Assembly: GCA_029255685.2 (NCBI GenBank)
Contig: CM055318.2
Span: 67,303,136-67,367,135 of the forward strand
Direction: 5' to 3'
DNA length: 64,000 nucleotides
Origin: Silene conica
Lineage: Eukaryota > Streptophyta > Magnoliopsida > Caryophyllales > Caryophyllaceae
Both the position numbers and the translations under genes were made by a program. The notes beneath the pieces were generated by a model that did no database searches, was not told the origin of the DNA, and saw nothing but the letters and a program-made list of their open reading frames with translations. Positions 21,217-32,617 of this stretch are shown piece after piece; the stretch's first letter is position 1, and the number at the start of each line of letters is the position of its first letter.

Positions 21217-22593
21217 ATTTACCCCTGTTCTTAAATTATAATCGGATAACCGACTATCTTTGTTAGCAAGTTAATCCCAATACTATTCTTATTACAATCT
21301 CACCCATGACAGTATATATGACACACTCTAGTATTATCAACTGTAAATCACAACTGCCACCATCCATGGTCCACCCACCACCACTCGCTCGTAAATCAGG
21401 AACCACCTAAGCCCAACTCTCGGCCGCCATATGTAATGGGTTTTGCATTTTAATTGAAACCACCCTTATGCAATAGGGAAATGTCGGGAATAAAAAAACA
21501 AGTAGAAACTGAGGAATAAAGAGGAACACCAATTGAGGAAAATTGTGTTGAAAGAAGATAAAATTATGGTTCCACGTTTGATTTACATGTTACTCGAGGT
21601 AAAACAAAAATATAGGCAATTCTATTAAAATCGACATGGGATAATAGCAGATTGTATTGTTAGTTAAATCAAAATTTAGCCTATTTTAAGAACGCACCCT
21701 TATAATTTGGAATATCACTATTAAATAATAAACATTCTACTGTCTAAATAGTAGAGATTGTTTTCGCAAAATAGTGTTGCAATGAGAGTTGAGCTTTAGC
21801 TCTCGTAAAATGTGGAAACCCTAAGCATTCAGCTTACAACCATTATGACATGACACATTTACTGATTTATCCATAAACTTTTATATGTGGAATAGAGTTA
21901 AAATCCTAATAGAAAGTTTCACTCCTGGGAACAATTCATAAAACCCAAAGACATAGGAGTATAACTTAGAATACCCCTTACATTTTTATATAAAGAGGGT
22001 TATAGTTAGTTTAATAGTAAGGTCCTTGTAGCTAGCTTACTATTTTCACATCACATTTTAAGGTAGTTTATATTTGAACTACCAATTCATGTGATTATTT
22101 TAACTAAAATTTTAACTTCTTTGATCCAATGTTATTGAATTAAACTAATTTTTATTGATTATATTTTTATAGCAGGTACAATGTTAGCAATTAGATTAAT
22201 GAAGTTAGTTGAATTGTTTCAGCTATCTTACATGCAATTGTCTAGTGGTTAGCTATTAGCTTGCTATTTCTTAAAATTGGAAGCAAGTACTTAAGCCAAA
22301 TAATTGAATAGGAGTTGCTCTTATAGACAATACGAGCATAAAATTAATACTATCTATGTTCTTTTTTAATTGTTATTGTCACTTTTCGAGACACTCACTT
22401 TCCTCTTCAATATCTCTCAAAATATATAACTAAATATATTAAAATGTATACTCATATTAAAGCTCTATTTGTAAAAAAATTTATGGTGTGATTTTTATAA
22501 AATTTTCAACCAATATATATTTTGTAAAAATTGAATTCAAAGGCTCACCTCATAAAATAAAAACGTCAATTATTTTAAAACGTAATTTATTTT

Positions 22594-23315
22594 CGCAGTA
22601 CGTATTTTACTCAATACAGTACTTTTTGAAACTTTATTTCCATTAACGTACCCTTTAACAAAAAAAAGACTCTACCCCTAATTCTCTTCAATAATTAGCC
22701 ATAAATCATCTAAATTTAATTAAATCTACACCTTTATTTGTTTCAATCCCAATATACGTTATCAAAGATGATAATTTGAAACTTGAACACATCATTTGAT
22801 TCGTTAATTGCAATTATAGATCCAATTAATATTGTCTTTATGTTTTTAAGGATTTTTGCTATGCTAAATCCTAAAACTTTTGTGTGTGTTTTAATGTGGT
22901 CGTTGTTTGTTAATGGTGGGGGAGGAGGAATTGGTGGAGGATGGCAGTGAAAGGCAGTGAATGGGTGGATGGCGGCAGGTGTCGGACTGTGATGGCAGTA
23001 TACTTTTGTGGTCATGGAGAGTCAGAGGAAGGAGGGGCGATGGCAGATTCACCGAACGAGTGAAGATGGTGGGTCACCGGTGCTACAAGGGGATGACCGG
23101 TGCTCGACAGCTCGGGTGAGATATGACGGCGGGTCGCCGGAGGCTGTCATGGCGTTTGCCGAAGTAGTCAGTTAGGTGGTTTCGGAGTTTTCGTATTTTG
23201 TGTCTTTCTCATTTTCCTCTTTTTTTTTTGCACGGTACACATAATCATTTGAGTTGAAAAATGGTAGGGGTAATTTCGTCAAAAGTATACCGCGTTGAGT
23301 AATATATGTACTGCG
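22594..23315. mobile_element. Non-autonomous element with about 36-bp terminal inverted repeats
   Basis: Left end CGCAGTACGTATTTTACTCA; right end read inward CGCAGTACATATATTACTCA, with similarity continuing to about 36 bp. Unit B lacks it (site near 59415). The AT-rich flanks surround a GC-rich core (about 22915-23170) unlike the rest. No transposase. Target duplication not clear; the long inverted repeats would suit a MULE-type element, unproven. Confidence 0.65.
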
Positions 23316-23599
23316 AGTATTTAATTATATACGAAGTATGTATTCCAAATTTATTGAAATAATTTTTTACTCTGTAATTAAGAACAAGTATTAAGTGTGA
23401 AGTACGGATATTATTTAATACGGAATGTTTCATTAACCTATTGATAAATTAACATGGATTTGGGCAAACTGTCACTGCCGAAATGCTAAGTGTCGATTGA
23501 CCGGTCCAATTAGAGCTCTGGATAATTCATATAGTTTTTTTTTGGTGTAAATGTGAGTATGTATATATCGAAATGAACAGTATACAAAGGAGCCCTAGA

Positions 23600-26304
23600 C
23601 CAACTGTTCATAGTTCAACACGGAAGCCAAAATTACATCAGAATTCTAGCTAGCATAGAGTTATCTGCAGGAAGGTGCAGATTCTTGGTCATTGCCCTGG
23701 CCTTTCCCTTAACCAGTTCCTGTATCTCCTTGACTACCCTTGTAGGGTGCATCAACACCGCATCAAGCCTAGCGCGATTCCTCTTCATCCATATGGTATG
23801 ACAGTATGCAGTAAACACAAGGGCCTGAGTCCTTTTTATCTCTAATATGTGTACAGGTCCACTACACATTAGGGACTGTAGGTAAATCAACACCTATCCA
23901 AGATTCCAGAGCAGTTCTGATCTGCGTGCTGTAGTCAAAGACCTGCAGTAGGTGTGTCACAGTTTCAGAACCAGTTCCACACATACAACAATAATCATCA
24001 TTACTGCAGCCTAATTTATACAATTTTCCCTAGTATGAATACCTCCCTGACAGATCAGCCAAGTAACCATAGAATGCTTGAGGATGTTTTATTTGCTCTA
24101 GATGATAGGAGGCACTCCATGTTAGGGCGAACCCCTCTAAGCCACTAATAGCCTTCTGCTATAGAGTAACCAGTACTAGAAAGGCTCCAAGTCTGGTTAG
24201 AGTAGCAAGCTTTAAAATTTTCCTTTACCTTACATATAGCTCTCTAAGTCCAGGGCACATCCAGAGGAGGATTGTAGTCATACCAATCCGTGGTCTTAAG
24301 GCAGTTAGTGTTCACCCATCTAATCCACAGTTTGTCTCTTTTTCCATAGATCCAATTCACTAATTTGCCAATAGCAGCAGTATTCCATAACCCAACCTAC
24401 TTTATCCCTAGTCCACCCTCTTTTTGGGTCTAGTAATCTTGTCCCAAGCAACTAGGGGGACCCTTGAGTACTCAACATTTCCCTCCCACAAGAAGTTTCT
24501 ACAAATAGCCTCAGTCCTTTTGATCACGCCTTTGGGAATGAGAAAAATGGAAGCCCAATAGCTATACAAGGTATTCATAACAGAGTTGATCAACACCACC
24601 TTTCTTGCATAAAAGAGTTTTCTTGTCCCAAGGCTTCCGATTTTCTGCACCATGTTTTCAGTAATTTAAGAGCAATCACTCTTGTTTGGTTTCATGGTTT
24701 GGACTGGCACCCCCAAATAAGTGAAAGGAAGGGTACCTTCAGAAAAACCTGTCACCTGCAGAATATCCCTCCTCAACTCATCATTCATGCCATTAAAGTA
24801 CACTGCTGACTTGGAATTATTAATCCGGAGACCAGAAGTTTTAGAAAAAGTGGTCATGGTTCTAACCAACAGCATAATGGATTGAGCCTCTCCTTTACAA
24901 AACATCATCATATCATCAGCAAAAATAAGGTGGGTAACCTTGAGAGCTTTTCACATAGCATGATATTTAAAAGGCCATCGGGTGGTAGCATATTGAAGAA
25001 GTCTACTTAAATACTCCATACAAATAGTAAAAACCAGGGGTGAGATGGGATCCCCTTATCTTAGACCCCTACAACCCTTGAAGTAACAAAAATTGGTGCC
25101 ATTGAGAGACAGTGCCATGAGCAGCTTCCTGAAATGATCAGGAAACCTTAAATGCCTCAGTAACTCATCAACATAATTTCATTCAATGGAATCATAGGCT
25201 TTCTGGAGATCAAGCTTAAGAAGACATCTTGGGGACACCCTATTTCTTGCATACTGTTGAGTGAGATCTTGACAGATAAGAATGTTCTCAACAATAGATC
25301 TATCCTTAACAAAAACTCCTTGAGTTTCATTGATCAAGTCAAGGAGAATTCTTGATAGTTTATTGCACAGAGCCTTTGAAATAATTTTGTAAACTAAGTT
25401 GCAACAGGTAATAGGACGAAATTGATGTACAGAATGAGGTCTGTCACATTTAGGGATCAAAACCAGAGTAGTGGCATTGATTTGTTGCAATAGCTGACCA
25501 GTGGAGAAGAAATCCTGGACAGCCATACAATTGTCAGAGCCAACTACATCCCATGCTTGTTTGTGGAAGCTACTAGTATACCCGTCAGCCCAGGGGCCTT
25601 ATCATTATGAATAACAAAGACAATATCCCTAATTTCCTGATATGTAACTGGCTATGCTAGGATAAATTCATGTTCCAGAGTACGACTTATAGGCCATGCT
25701 GAATGACATCAGCTCTCACTCTGTCAGTGGGAGTGCTTTTTCCAAGCAGGTCTTGGTAGAACACCAAGAAAGCCCCTTGGATAAAATCTGGTGATGTTTG
25801 CGTCCGGCCACCCATATGAACAATCTGGTGCACTTTATTAAATTGGTTCATGTACTTAATAGATATGTGAAAATGGGCTGTGTTTGTATCTCCTTCCTGA
25901 ATCCAGTGTACTTCAGCCTTTTGCTGTAGAAACCTGTATTGAGCATTAAGTAAGATTTTGACCTTATCAGACATCTCCCTTTCTGCCAGAATAAGGTTTG
26001 CATTTGTAGGATTAGTTTGAAGCTGCAACTGGATATTAGTAAGCTCTCTGGTACACTGAGTAGTTCTCAGTTCAATATCAGAAAAAGATCTCTAATTCAG
26101 CATCTTTAGGGAATACTTCAGATTCTCCAGTTTCTTTACAACTTTGAACATAGGAGTACCCCTGATGTCGAGCTGACATCCTGTCTAAACTATAGAAATA
26201 AACTCAGGATGTTGCCTCCACATGTCAAAAAATTTAAAGCTTGCTTTCTTTTGATAGCCCTCCCCTTCATAAGCTACAACACATGGTGTATGATCAGACC
26301 CTCA
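23600..26304 (-). pseudogene. LINE ORF2, reverse transcriptase part
   Basis: Minus-strand text from 26304 downwards: AEVHWIQEGDTNTAHFH (about 25900), LVLIPKCDRPHSVHQFRPI and KLDLQKAYDSIE (25180-25480), the polymerase motif FADD (about 24925), GLRINNSKSAVYF, LPFTYLGVP, RKVVLINSVMNTL and LWEGN (24400-24850), and a tRNA/zinc-finger-like tail to about 23633. These are the plant L1 reverse-transcriptase and thumb motifs in order. The frame is interrupted at several places, for example between 25179 and 24911 and between 24666 and 24653, and it is separated from its endonuclease by the CACTA. Confidence 0.88.
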
Positions 26305-26317
26305 CACTACAACAGAT

Positions 26318-26700
26318 ACGTCAGATTGCGACTGAAATTAGCGACCACAAGCGGTCGCCCTTCTAATTTTAGCGACCAATTTCAGTCGCACGCCCTTAGT
26401 CGCAGGCTGTAGTCGCTTTTAGCGACCGATATTGGTCGCCAATTTTAGCGACCGATGAAAAAAAGGCGGGCGACCGATAGTGGTCGCCAAATTAGCGACC
26501 GACTGCGGTAGCTAAATTAGCGACCGATTTCAGTCGCTAATTTGGCGACCGTTTTCAGTCGCTAAATTTGCGACCGATTTCAGTCGCTAATTTAGCTACT
26601 GACATCGGTCGCTAAGTGGTCGCCAATGAAAAAAAAGTTACAGGGGTTTAGCGACCGACAGTGGTCGCTAATTTTACATGTTCGGTCGCTAATTTTACAT
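26318..26700. repeat. CACTA subterminal repeats, 3' side
   Basis: Repeated TTAGCGACCGA and its inverse TCGGTCGCTAA, with CAGTCGCTAA variants, about 25 bp apart in places. In En/Spm such repeats bind the TNPA product. They match the array at the other end. Confidence 0.9.
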
Positions 26701-26943
26701 GTATTTGCCCATAAAATTCGGTTTTGTCCTAGCCAAATCCGTAGCTACTACTGTAAAACCTGCAAGCAAACCAAAGAAGAGCAGCGCACAACCCAATTGA
26801 TGCCAAATCTGATCGCTTAAATAAATAAAAGTGATTTGGATTACAAAGTACGAAATTCAAGCACTAAACTTAAAATTATCCAACACTAAACTTAAAATTA
26901 TCCAACACTAAACATAAGAGTCACTAAAAACAAGAGTCACAAG

Positions 26944-27955
26944 CTACGATACTGGAAAAGATGCTTCCGCCCCACTGCCACCTCCATAATCGGGATCTCT
27001 TGGATCCCGATCCTGTGGACGCCAACCGCTGTTACAATTAGCAAAGTAGGAAGACATCCTTTCCATCTCTTCTTTCATTCTCCTCACCTCTTCATCTCGT
27101 TCGGCGTCCCTTCTATCCTTCTCAGCTAGTTGCATCTGAAGGTGACTGACCAAACCAGGAACATAGGGTTGATGCTGGGACGAGGACCCTCTTCTTGCCG
27201 GCGGTTCATAAAAGAGCTCTTTAGCTGAACCGGCCCCATAGACTCCTCCTTTATGAAAACCGTCTACCAATTCATACCATAGCTGATTGTCGGAGATGTC
27301 AGGGTTCGCCTTCTTTCGTTTAAGAAATGTTTCCTACAAAAAAAATGAAACATTATTAATAATATATACAATAACACTTACATATAAATAAATCATTGAT
27401 TATAAATCATTTTTTAAATGCTTTATACAATAACACTTACATATAATTCGCGATCTCTTGCATTTACGAAGACGAACCCTTTCCTTCCCTTTTTGGCATG
27501 TGTCTCAAGGAAGAGATCTACAACCGATTGTAGCTGGCCCTTATTTTTCCTTGCCTATAAAAAAAATAATAAATTCATGAAGTGTTAGTCAGTTAATTAA
27601 AATGTAAAGCTAAATATATACTTCAAGATAAAAGTGATAAATTAAATCACAAGAGTAAATACTTACAGTTATCGTCACGCGATCATGGAATGACTGAGAC
27701 CCACCATAATGAGTAGCGCCAACCTCCGCTTCGGGATCCTCTCCACCCCTCTTGTTCGCCTTGTTCCGCGCCGACTTTTGCTTGAACTCAGGACTTTCTC
27801 TGTACTTAGTGAATTCTTCATATGACTGACCTACAATCCAATAAAATAGAAACGATTACTATAAATTTAAAAAATGTAAAAACTTTTTATTTTAATACGA
27901 TTACTAATAAATTAATACCTTTCATGAACGTTGGCGGAGTCTTTCTCTTCGAGAC
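26944..27955 (-). CDS. CACTA second gene, TNPA/Transposase_24-like, spliced
   Basis: Four minus-strand exons can be read: up to 27920 (ends ATGAAAG before GT), 27667-27830, 27441-27554 and 26944-27333, with GT/AG ends and frames that agree (SYEEFTKYRESPEF; THYGGSQSFHDRV; KGFVFVNARDREL; WYELVDGF). The sequence fits the plant Transposase_24 family (PF03004) found as the second CACTA gene, with a charged helical stretch (LAEKDRRDAERDEEVRRMKE) and an acidic Gly-rich tail. In En/Spm this partner binds subterminal repeats. The first exon lies directly against or overlaps the end of the transposase gene in another frame (about 27955), so the start is unclear; ATG at 27926-27924 is one option, or it may be spliced from upstream. 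Confidence 0.75.
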
Positions 27956-27956
27956 C

Positions 27957-30929
27957 TTATACAGAATTATCTCTCCATTGAATCTTGAATAAGACAGCTT
28001 TGTAACCCCGTTCACGCCCATTATAGCACAACTCAAAGATATCCTCTAATATCCCATAATAGTCGTTGCCATCAAGAGAAGAAATAGTAACGCCATAGTT
28101 GCATTTAGCCTTACTTTTCCCGTAGTCGAATGTGTGAAACTTAAACCCATTAACTAAATAATGCTTCCACGTGACAACCTTTCGAGAAGGACCCAAAGCC
28201 AAGCATCTAACCACATCATCTTGGATATTTAGCTTAACTACATGCTTTCGAAACCAACCTGGAAACTGATCCTCGTGTTTACTCCAAACATCCTCTCTTT
28301 TAACATTAGGGTGATCAGTCATGAAATCTTTCACAAATTTTGCTTCATATGGCTCCAAAACCTCACAATTAGATAGGACATAAAGGTGAGCACGATTATA
28401 CTCCTTGTCATCCAGAAATCTTGTTCCCCCAGCAGAAGAACACCCTTCATCATCTTGCACATGAAAACACTTGGGTATACTTGTATCTAACTCATCCGCT
28501 TCTTCAATGTTCAAGTCTTTTGCTTTGGTGTCAATATGTTTTTCAAAGTAAAAAGAGCAAAAATTGGCAATTTCTTCCGTTAGATATGCATTGCAAATAG
28601 AACCTTCCACACGAGCTTTATTACCAATTTTCTTTTTCACATGATTAAGAAACCTTTCGAAAGGATACATCCACCTATACTGAACGGGTCCACCAACTTT
28701 AGCTTCATATGGCAAATGAATGGGTAGATGCTCCATCGAATTGAAAAAAGAAGGCGGAAATATCATCTCAAGTTTACACAAAATTTCTGGAATTTGGTCT
28801 TCCAAACGAATCATGTCATCAACTGATATCGTGGAAGAACACAAGTCTCTGAAAAATTGACTAATTTCTGTAACTGCATTCCAAACGGTGGTCGGGAGTA
28901 AATTTTTCAAAGCCACTGGTAACAAGCGCTCCATGAAAACATGACAGTCATGACTTTTCAACCCTCTTAACTTCAATTCTTTTAAATCAACACAACGGCT
29001 GAAATCTGAGGCATAGCCATCGGGAAACTTCAAGTCTTTTACCCAATCGCACAATACCTTTCTTTGAGCTTTGTCAAGGGTAAATGGTGCTTTTGGCATT
29101 GACCCATCCCTACGAATGTGAAGTTTAGGACGATCACAAAATTTTTTCAATTCTATTCTTGAGCCAATATTGTCACGTGTCTTTCCTTTAACATCCATAA
29201 TCGTATGAATAAGTAGCTCAAAGAAATTCTTCTCTATGTGCATCACATCCAAATTGTGTCTGATCAACTTTGTTTTCCAATAGGGTAGGTCCCAAAAAAT
29301 ACTTCTTTTAAACCAACCACTCTTTTTCTTTTTTAGCTCTCTAAATTCTTCTTCAGTCCCATCGTTGGTAGATGGCAATTCACGTATAGCCTCCCAAACT
29401 GCATCACCTGGGAGTCTATCCGGAGCATCCTCAAGCACCTCCTTTCCTTTTAAGAAGGCTTTTTTGTTCTTTCTATGGACATGCCCATCCGGTAAGAAGC
29501 ATCTATGGCAATCAAACCAACTAATCTTTTTAGAATTAGGGAGGTAAAATGCTTTGCTATTATCCATGCAATAAGGGCATGCCATTCGCCCCGCTGTTGC
29601 CCAGCCTGATAGCATACCGTACGCAGGGAAATCACTTACAGTCCACAGCAATGAAGCTCTTAGTTGGAAGTTTTGCTTCTTGGACACATCAAATGTTTCG
29701 ATACCGACTTCCCACAGATACTTCAGTTCTTCCACCAACGGTTGTAAATAGACATCCAAGTTATTTTTTGGGTTGTGAGGACCGGGAATAATTAGTGAGA
29801 GGAAAATAAATTGTCTTTTGGAACATAGCCAAGGAGGTAAGTTGTACGGTGTAAGCATTACAGGCCAACACGAGTACGGTCTACCAAATTGACCAAAAGG
29901 GTCAAACCCATCCGTACACAAGCCAAGTCTCACATTGCGAGGTTCCTCGGCAAAATCAGGATACAAACTATCAAAACGCTTCCACTCCTCTCCGTCACTC
30001 GGGTGACACATCTTTCCTGGTGTACGGGGGTTTTCTTTGTGCCATCTCATTTGGTTGGCAATATTTTTCGTGGCATATAACCTTTGAAGTCTTGGAGCTA
30101 GGGGAAGATAAATTAATGGGTGTAATGATATTGGTTTCTTTGTTTTTCCACTCTTCTTACCCTTTTTTCCCTTCAAGATAATATTTCCCTCACTTGTCTC
30201 ATATCTATCCCTTTGACATTTCTTACATTTGGTTAGCAACGCATCATCTTTCCAAAAAAGCATACATCCTCCAGGACATGCGTCAATCTTTTCATGTGGA
30301 AGCTGAAGACCTTTGACCACTTTTTTGGTATTGTAAAAATTACGGGTCATAATGTTATTATCGGGTATAACATCTTCAATTAAAGTAGCAATACTGTCAA
30401 CCGCTTTAAACGGCATATTGAACTCACATTTTAACGTTACTATCCTCGATGCAACTTGCAACAATGACATTCTACTCCCCTCATATAAAGTTTTCTCGGA
30501 GTCCCTTAGCATATCAAAAAAGGCTTTGGCTTTTGGGTTTGGATCTTCTTCCTCGGTTATAGGTACACGATCGGGATTAGTGAAAACATTCGACTCAAAG
30601 GCATCAAGTACCATTTCTCTATATGGGTTCTCGGGTTCAGAAGAGTGTTCGGGATCAGAAGAGTATTTTTCCCCATGTGATATCCAGTTGTAATAGTTTG
30701 GAAAAAACCCATTCGTAATAAGATGTTCTTCTAATTCTACCTCAGGTAAATATTTTAAGTTTTTACATTTAGTACAAGGACACCTAAGTTTGCGTTGTTC
30801 GAAATCATATGATTCTGAACATCTAGCAAATTCAATAAACCCACGAACTCCCTTTACAAATCTAGCATTGGGACGTTTCTTCTTATCTACTCTTTCTTCG
30901 TACATCCAGCTACGTTCAAATCTCTTCAT
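27957..30929 (-). CDS. CACTA transposase, TNP2 type (990 aa)
   Basis: Single long frame. Residues about 5-85 are the Transposase-associated domain with CPCTKCKN; about 340-580 the Transposase_21 (TNP2) domain (RPYSCWPVMLTPYNLPPW, SDFPAYGMLSGW, CPYC, HNLDVMHIEKNF); about 690-800 DUF4218 (HLPIHLPYEAKVGGPVQYRW, MYPFERFL); about 900-985 DUF4216 (YYGILEDIFEL, VLFKIQW). The frame ends soon after VLFKIQW, where relatives continue for several dozen residues, so the C-terminus is either cut short or joined by splicing to the next exon. Start at MKRFERSW fits family N-termini (M.R.WMY). It would act in the nucleus, cutting at the CACTA ends with the second gene product. Confidence 0.93.
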   Translation of the reverse strand: MKRFERSWMYEERVDKKKRPNARFVKGVRGFIEFARCSESYDFEQRKLRCPCTKCKNLKYLPEVELEEHLITNGFFPNYYNWISHGEKYSSDPEHSSEPENPYREMVLDAFESNVFTNPDRVPITEEEDPNPKAKAFFDMLRDSEKTLYEGSRMSLLQVASRIVTLKCEFNMPFKAVDSIATLIEDVIPDNNIMTRNFYNTKKVVKGLQLPHEKIDACPGGCMLFWKDDALLTKCKKCQRDRYETSEGNIILKGKKGKKSGKTKKPISLHPLIYLPLAPRLQRLYATKNIANQMRWHKENPRTPGKMCHPSDGEEWKRFDSLYPDFAEEPRNVRLGLCTDGFDPFGQFGRPYSCWPVMLTPYNLPPWLCSKRQFIFLSLIIPGPHNPKNNLDVYLQPLVEELKYLWEVGIETFDVSKKQNFQLRASLLWTVSDFPAYGMLSGWATAGRMACPYCMDNSKAFYLPNSKKISWFDCHRCFLPDGHVHRKNKKAFLKGKEVLEDAPDRLPGDAVWEAIRELPSTNDGTEEEFRELKKKKSGWFKRSIFWDLPYWKTKLIRHNLDVMHIEKNFFELLIHTIMDVKGKTRDNIGSRIELKKFCDRPKLHIRRDGSMPKAPFTLDKAQRKVLCDWVKDLKFPDGYASDFSRCVDLKELKLRGLKSHDCHVFMERLLPVALKNLLPTTVWNAVTEISQFFRDLCSSTISVDDMIRLEDQIPEILCKLEMIFPPSFFNSMEHLPIHLPYEAKVGGPVQYRWMYPFERFLNHVKKKIGNKARVEGSICNAYLTEEIANFCSFYFEKHIDTKAKDLNIEEADELDTSIPKCFHVQDDEGCSSAGGTRFLDDKEYNRAHLYVLSNCEVLEPYEAKFVKDFMTDHPNVKREDVWSKHEDQFPGWFRKHVVKLNIQDDVVRCLALGPSRKVVTWKHYLVNGFKFHTFDYGKSKAKCNYGVTISSLDGNDYYGILEDIFELCYNGRERGYKAVLFKIQWRDNSV

Positions 30930-31092
30930 TTTAATCTAGATAATATATAATAATTAAACCAAACACACAACAATAATTTCAATTCAATAAGAATTCAACA
31001 AATAATAAGTTCAAGCTAAGAATTCAATCAAGTCAATATATGTACTTAAAGATTTCAATTGGGTCCTTATCACTCCAACCTAAACCCATCAA

Positions 31093-31314
31093 TGTATATT
31101 TCAAGTCACTAGCAAATACATAATTGTGAATTTATTAGTGGGGAAAAAAAATTTGGCAGCAATTCCCTTAAGTTCTTCAAATACACAATGTGAAATAAAT
31201 TTGTATTTATTTCACATATGTATTCGAAGAACATAAAGAAATTGTTACCAAACTCTTTCCCCACTAATAAATTCACAAGTATGTATTTACAACCTAAGTG
31301 ACTTGAAATATACA
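31093..31314. repeat. 222-bp long hairpin in the CACTA 5' region
   Basis: The left arm begins TGTATATTTCAAGTCACT and the right arm ends with its exact inverse AGTGACTTGAAATATACA; along the arms TGTGAATTTATTAGTGGGGA pairs with TCCCCACTAATAAATTCACA. Arms of about 105 bp with mismatches and a short loop near 31203. Lies upstream of the transposase gene. Could be a foldback MITE or a hairpin-RNA source. Confidence 0.85.
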
Positions 31315-31480
31315 AAGACAGTCCCAAAATGGGGACTATTCATGAATTTCTCCTAACGAGTAATTCATGAACGGGTACTAGGTCAATAGTAATTCAATTC
31401 TTGCATGGAAAATATTCACAATAACTTACAATAACATACAAACATAATAATTAACATCACAAAATCATCCTAGAAATCTA

Positions 31481-32042
31481 ATTACTAACTATACTCATCA
31501 TCCAATTTTCCCCAATTTCTAACCCTAATCACAATAACACCCATTTTTTTTTCCAATTAACTAACTAAAAACATCCTAAAAACATCTTAATAATCTAATT
31601 ACTAACTAAAATCATCATCCAATTTTCCCCAATTTCTAACCCTAATCACAATAACACCCAATTTTTTTTCAATTCACTAACTAAAAACATCCTAAAAACA
31701 TCCTAATAATCTAATTACTAACTAAAATCATAATCCAATTTTCCCCAATTTCTAACCCTAATCACAATAACACCCAATTTTTTTACAATTCACTAACTAA
31801 AAACATCCTAAAAACATCCTAATAATCTAATTACTAACTAAAATCATAATCCAATTTTCCCCAATTTCTAACCCTAATCACAATAACACTCCATTTTTTT
31901 CAATTAACTAACTCAAAACATCCTAAAAAGCATCCTAATAATCTAATTACTAACTAAAAGCATCCTAATAATCTAATTATTAACTAAAAGCATCCTAATA
32001 ATCTAATTACTAACTAAAAGCATCCTAATAATCTAATTACTT
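31481..32042. repeat. Tandem repeats, 116-bp then 32-bp units
   Basis: ATTACTAACT recurs at 31481, 31598, 31714, 31830 and 31946 (spacing 116-117), then every 32 bp to about 32042 (unit AAAGCATCCTAATAATCTAA and so on). Non-coding, upstream of the transposase start. Confidence 0.9.
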
Positions 32043-32284
32043 GTTTGAATTACAATAATACTATAAAGAGATTTAATACATAATTAAAGTTAGTAAATCG
32101 ACACAAACCTGAAAAAGGAGTAAAATGTAGGTGAACGGCGGTGGTGGGTGGTCCGGTGGCGTTGCGGTGGTCCGGTATAAGGACTATCGGTCGACGGGTT
32201 TGGGGGGTTTTGAGGTTTTTCCTTTTTAAAACGTACGCAATAATGGGAATGACGGGTTGAAGAGGCAAAAAAAAAATATAACAG

Positions 32285-32590
32285 GGGGTTAGCGACCGAA
32301 ATCGGTCGCTAAATGCGGTCGCTAAATTTAGCGACTGAATTCGGTCGCTAAATTCGGTCGCTAAATTTAGCGACTGTAGATAACGTCGGTCGCTAAATTT
32401 CGCGACTGAATTCGGTCGCCAAATTCGGTCGCTAAACTGGCGCAATGGTACTTTTTGGATTCCCGCGGATTTTTTCGGATAAGATTGGGATAGGCTTTCG
32501 GTCGCTAAATTTAGCGACCGACGTCGGTCGCCCGCTTTTTTTTATTCGGTCGCTAATTTGCGACTACCATTGCGGTGGCAGGTTTGGTCG
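32285..32590. repeat. CACTA subterminal repeats, 5' side
   Basis: Repeated AGCGACCGAAATCGGTCGCT-type palindromes and TTTAGCGACTGAATTCGGTC units matching the other end. Confidence 0.9.
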
Positions 32591-32617
32591 CTATCTGGGG
32601 TAATTCTTGTAGTGTCA

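Larger units (their letters stand above)
26305..32614 (-). mobile_element. CACTA (En/Spm-type) DNA transposon, 6.3 kb
   Basis: Ends CACTACAA at both termini (26305; and inverted TTGTAGTG to 32614), with 3-bp target duplication TCA (26302-26304 and 32615-32617) in the LINE. Both ends carry dense GCGACCGA-type subterminal repeats. It encodes a TNP2-type transposase (27957-30929) and a downstream TNPA-like spliced gene (26944-27955), both on the minus strand. Long non-coding 5' region 30930-32280 with tandem repeats and a 222-bp hairpin. Ends and second gene look good; the transposase appears shortened at the C-terminus, so activity is uncertain. Confidence 0.95.

Noticed and set aside
27957-30929. 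Plus-strand frames inside the CACTA transposase
   Set aside because: Antisense shadows of a 990-aa domain-bearing frame.
32050-32445. 131-aa minus-strand frame
   Set aside because: Lies over CACTA subterminal repeats; the repeating RIWRPNS, RSLNLAT text reflects the DNA repeats.
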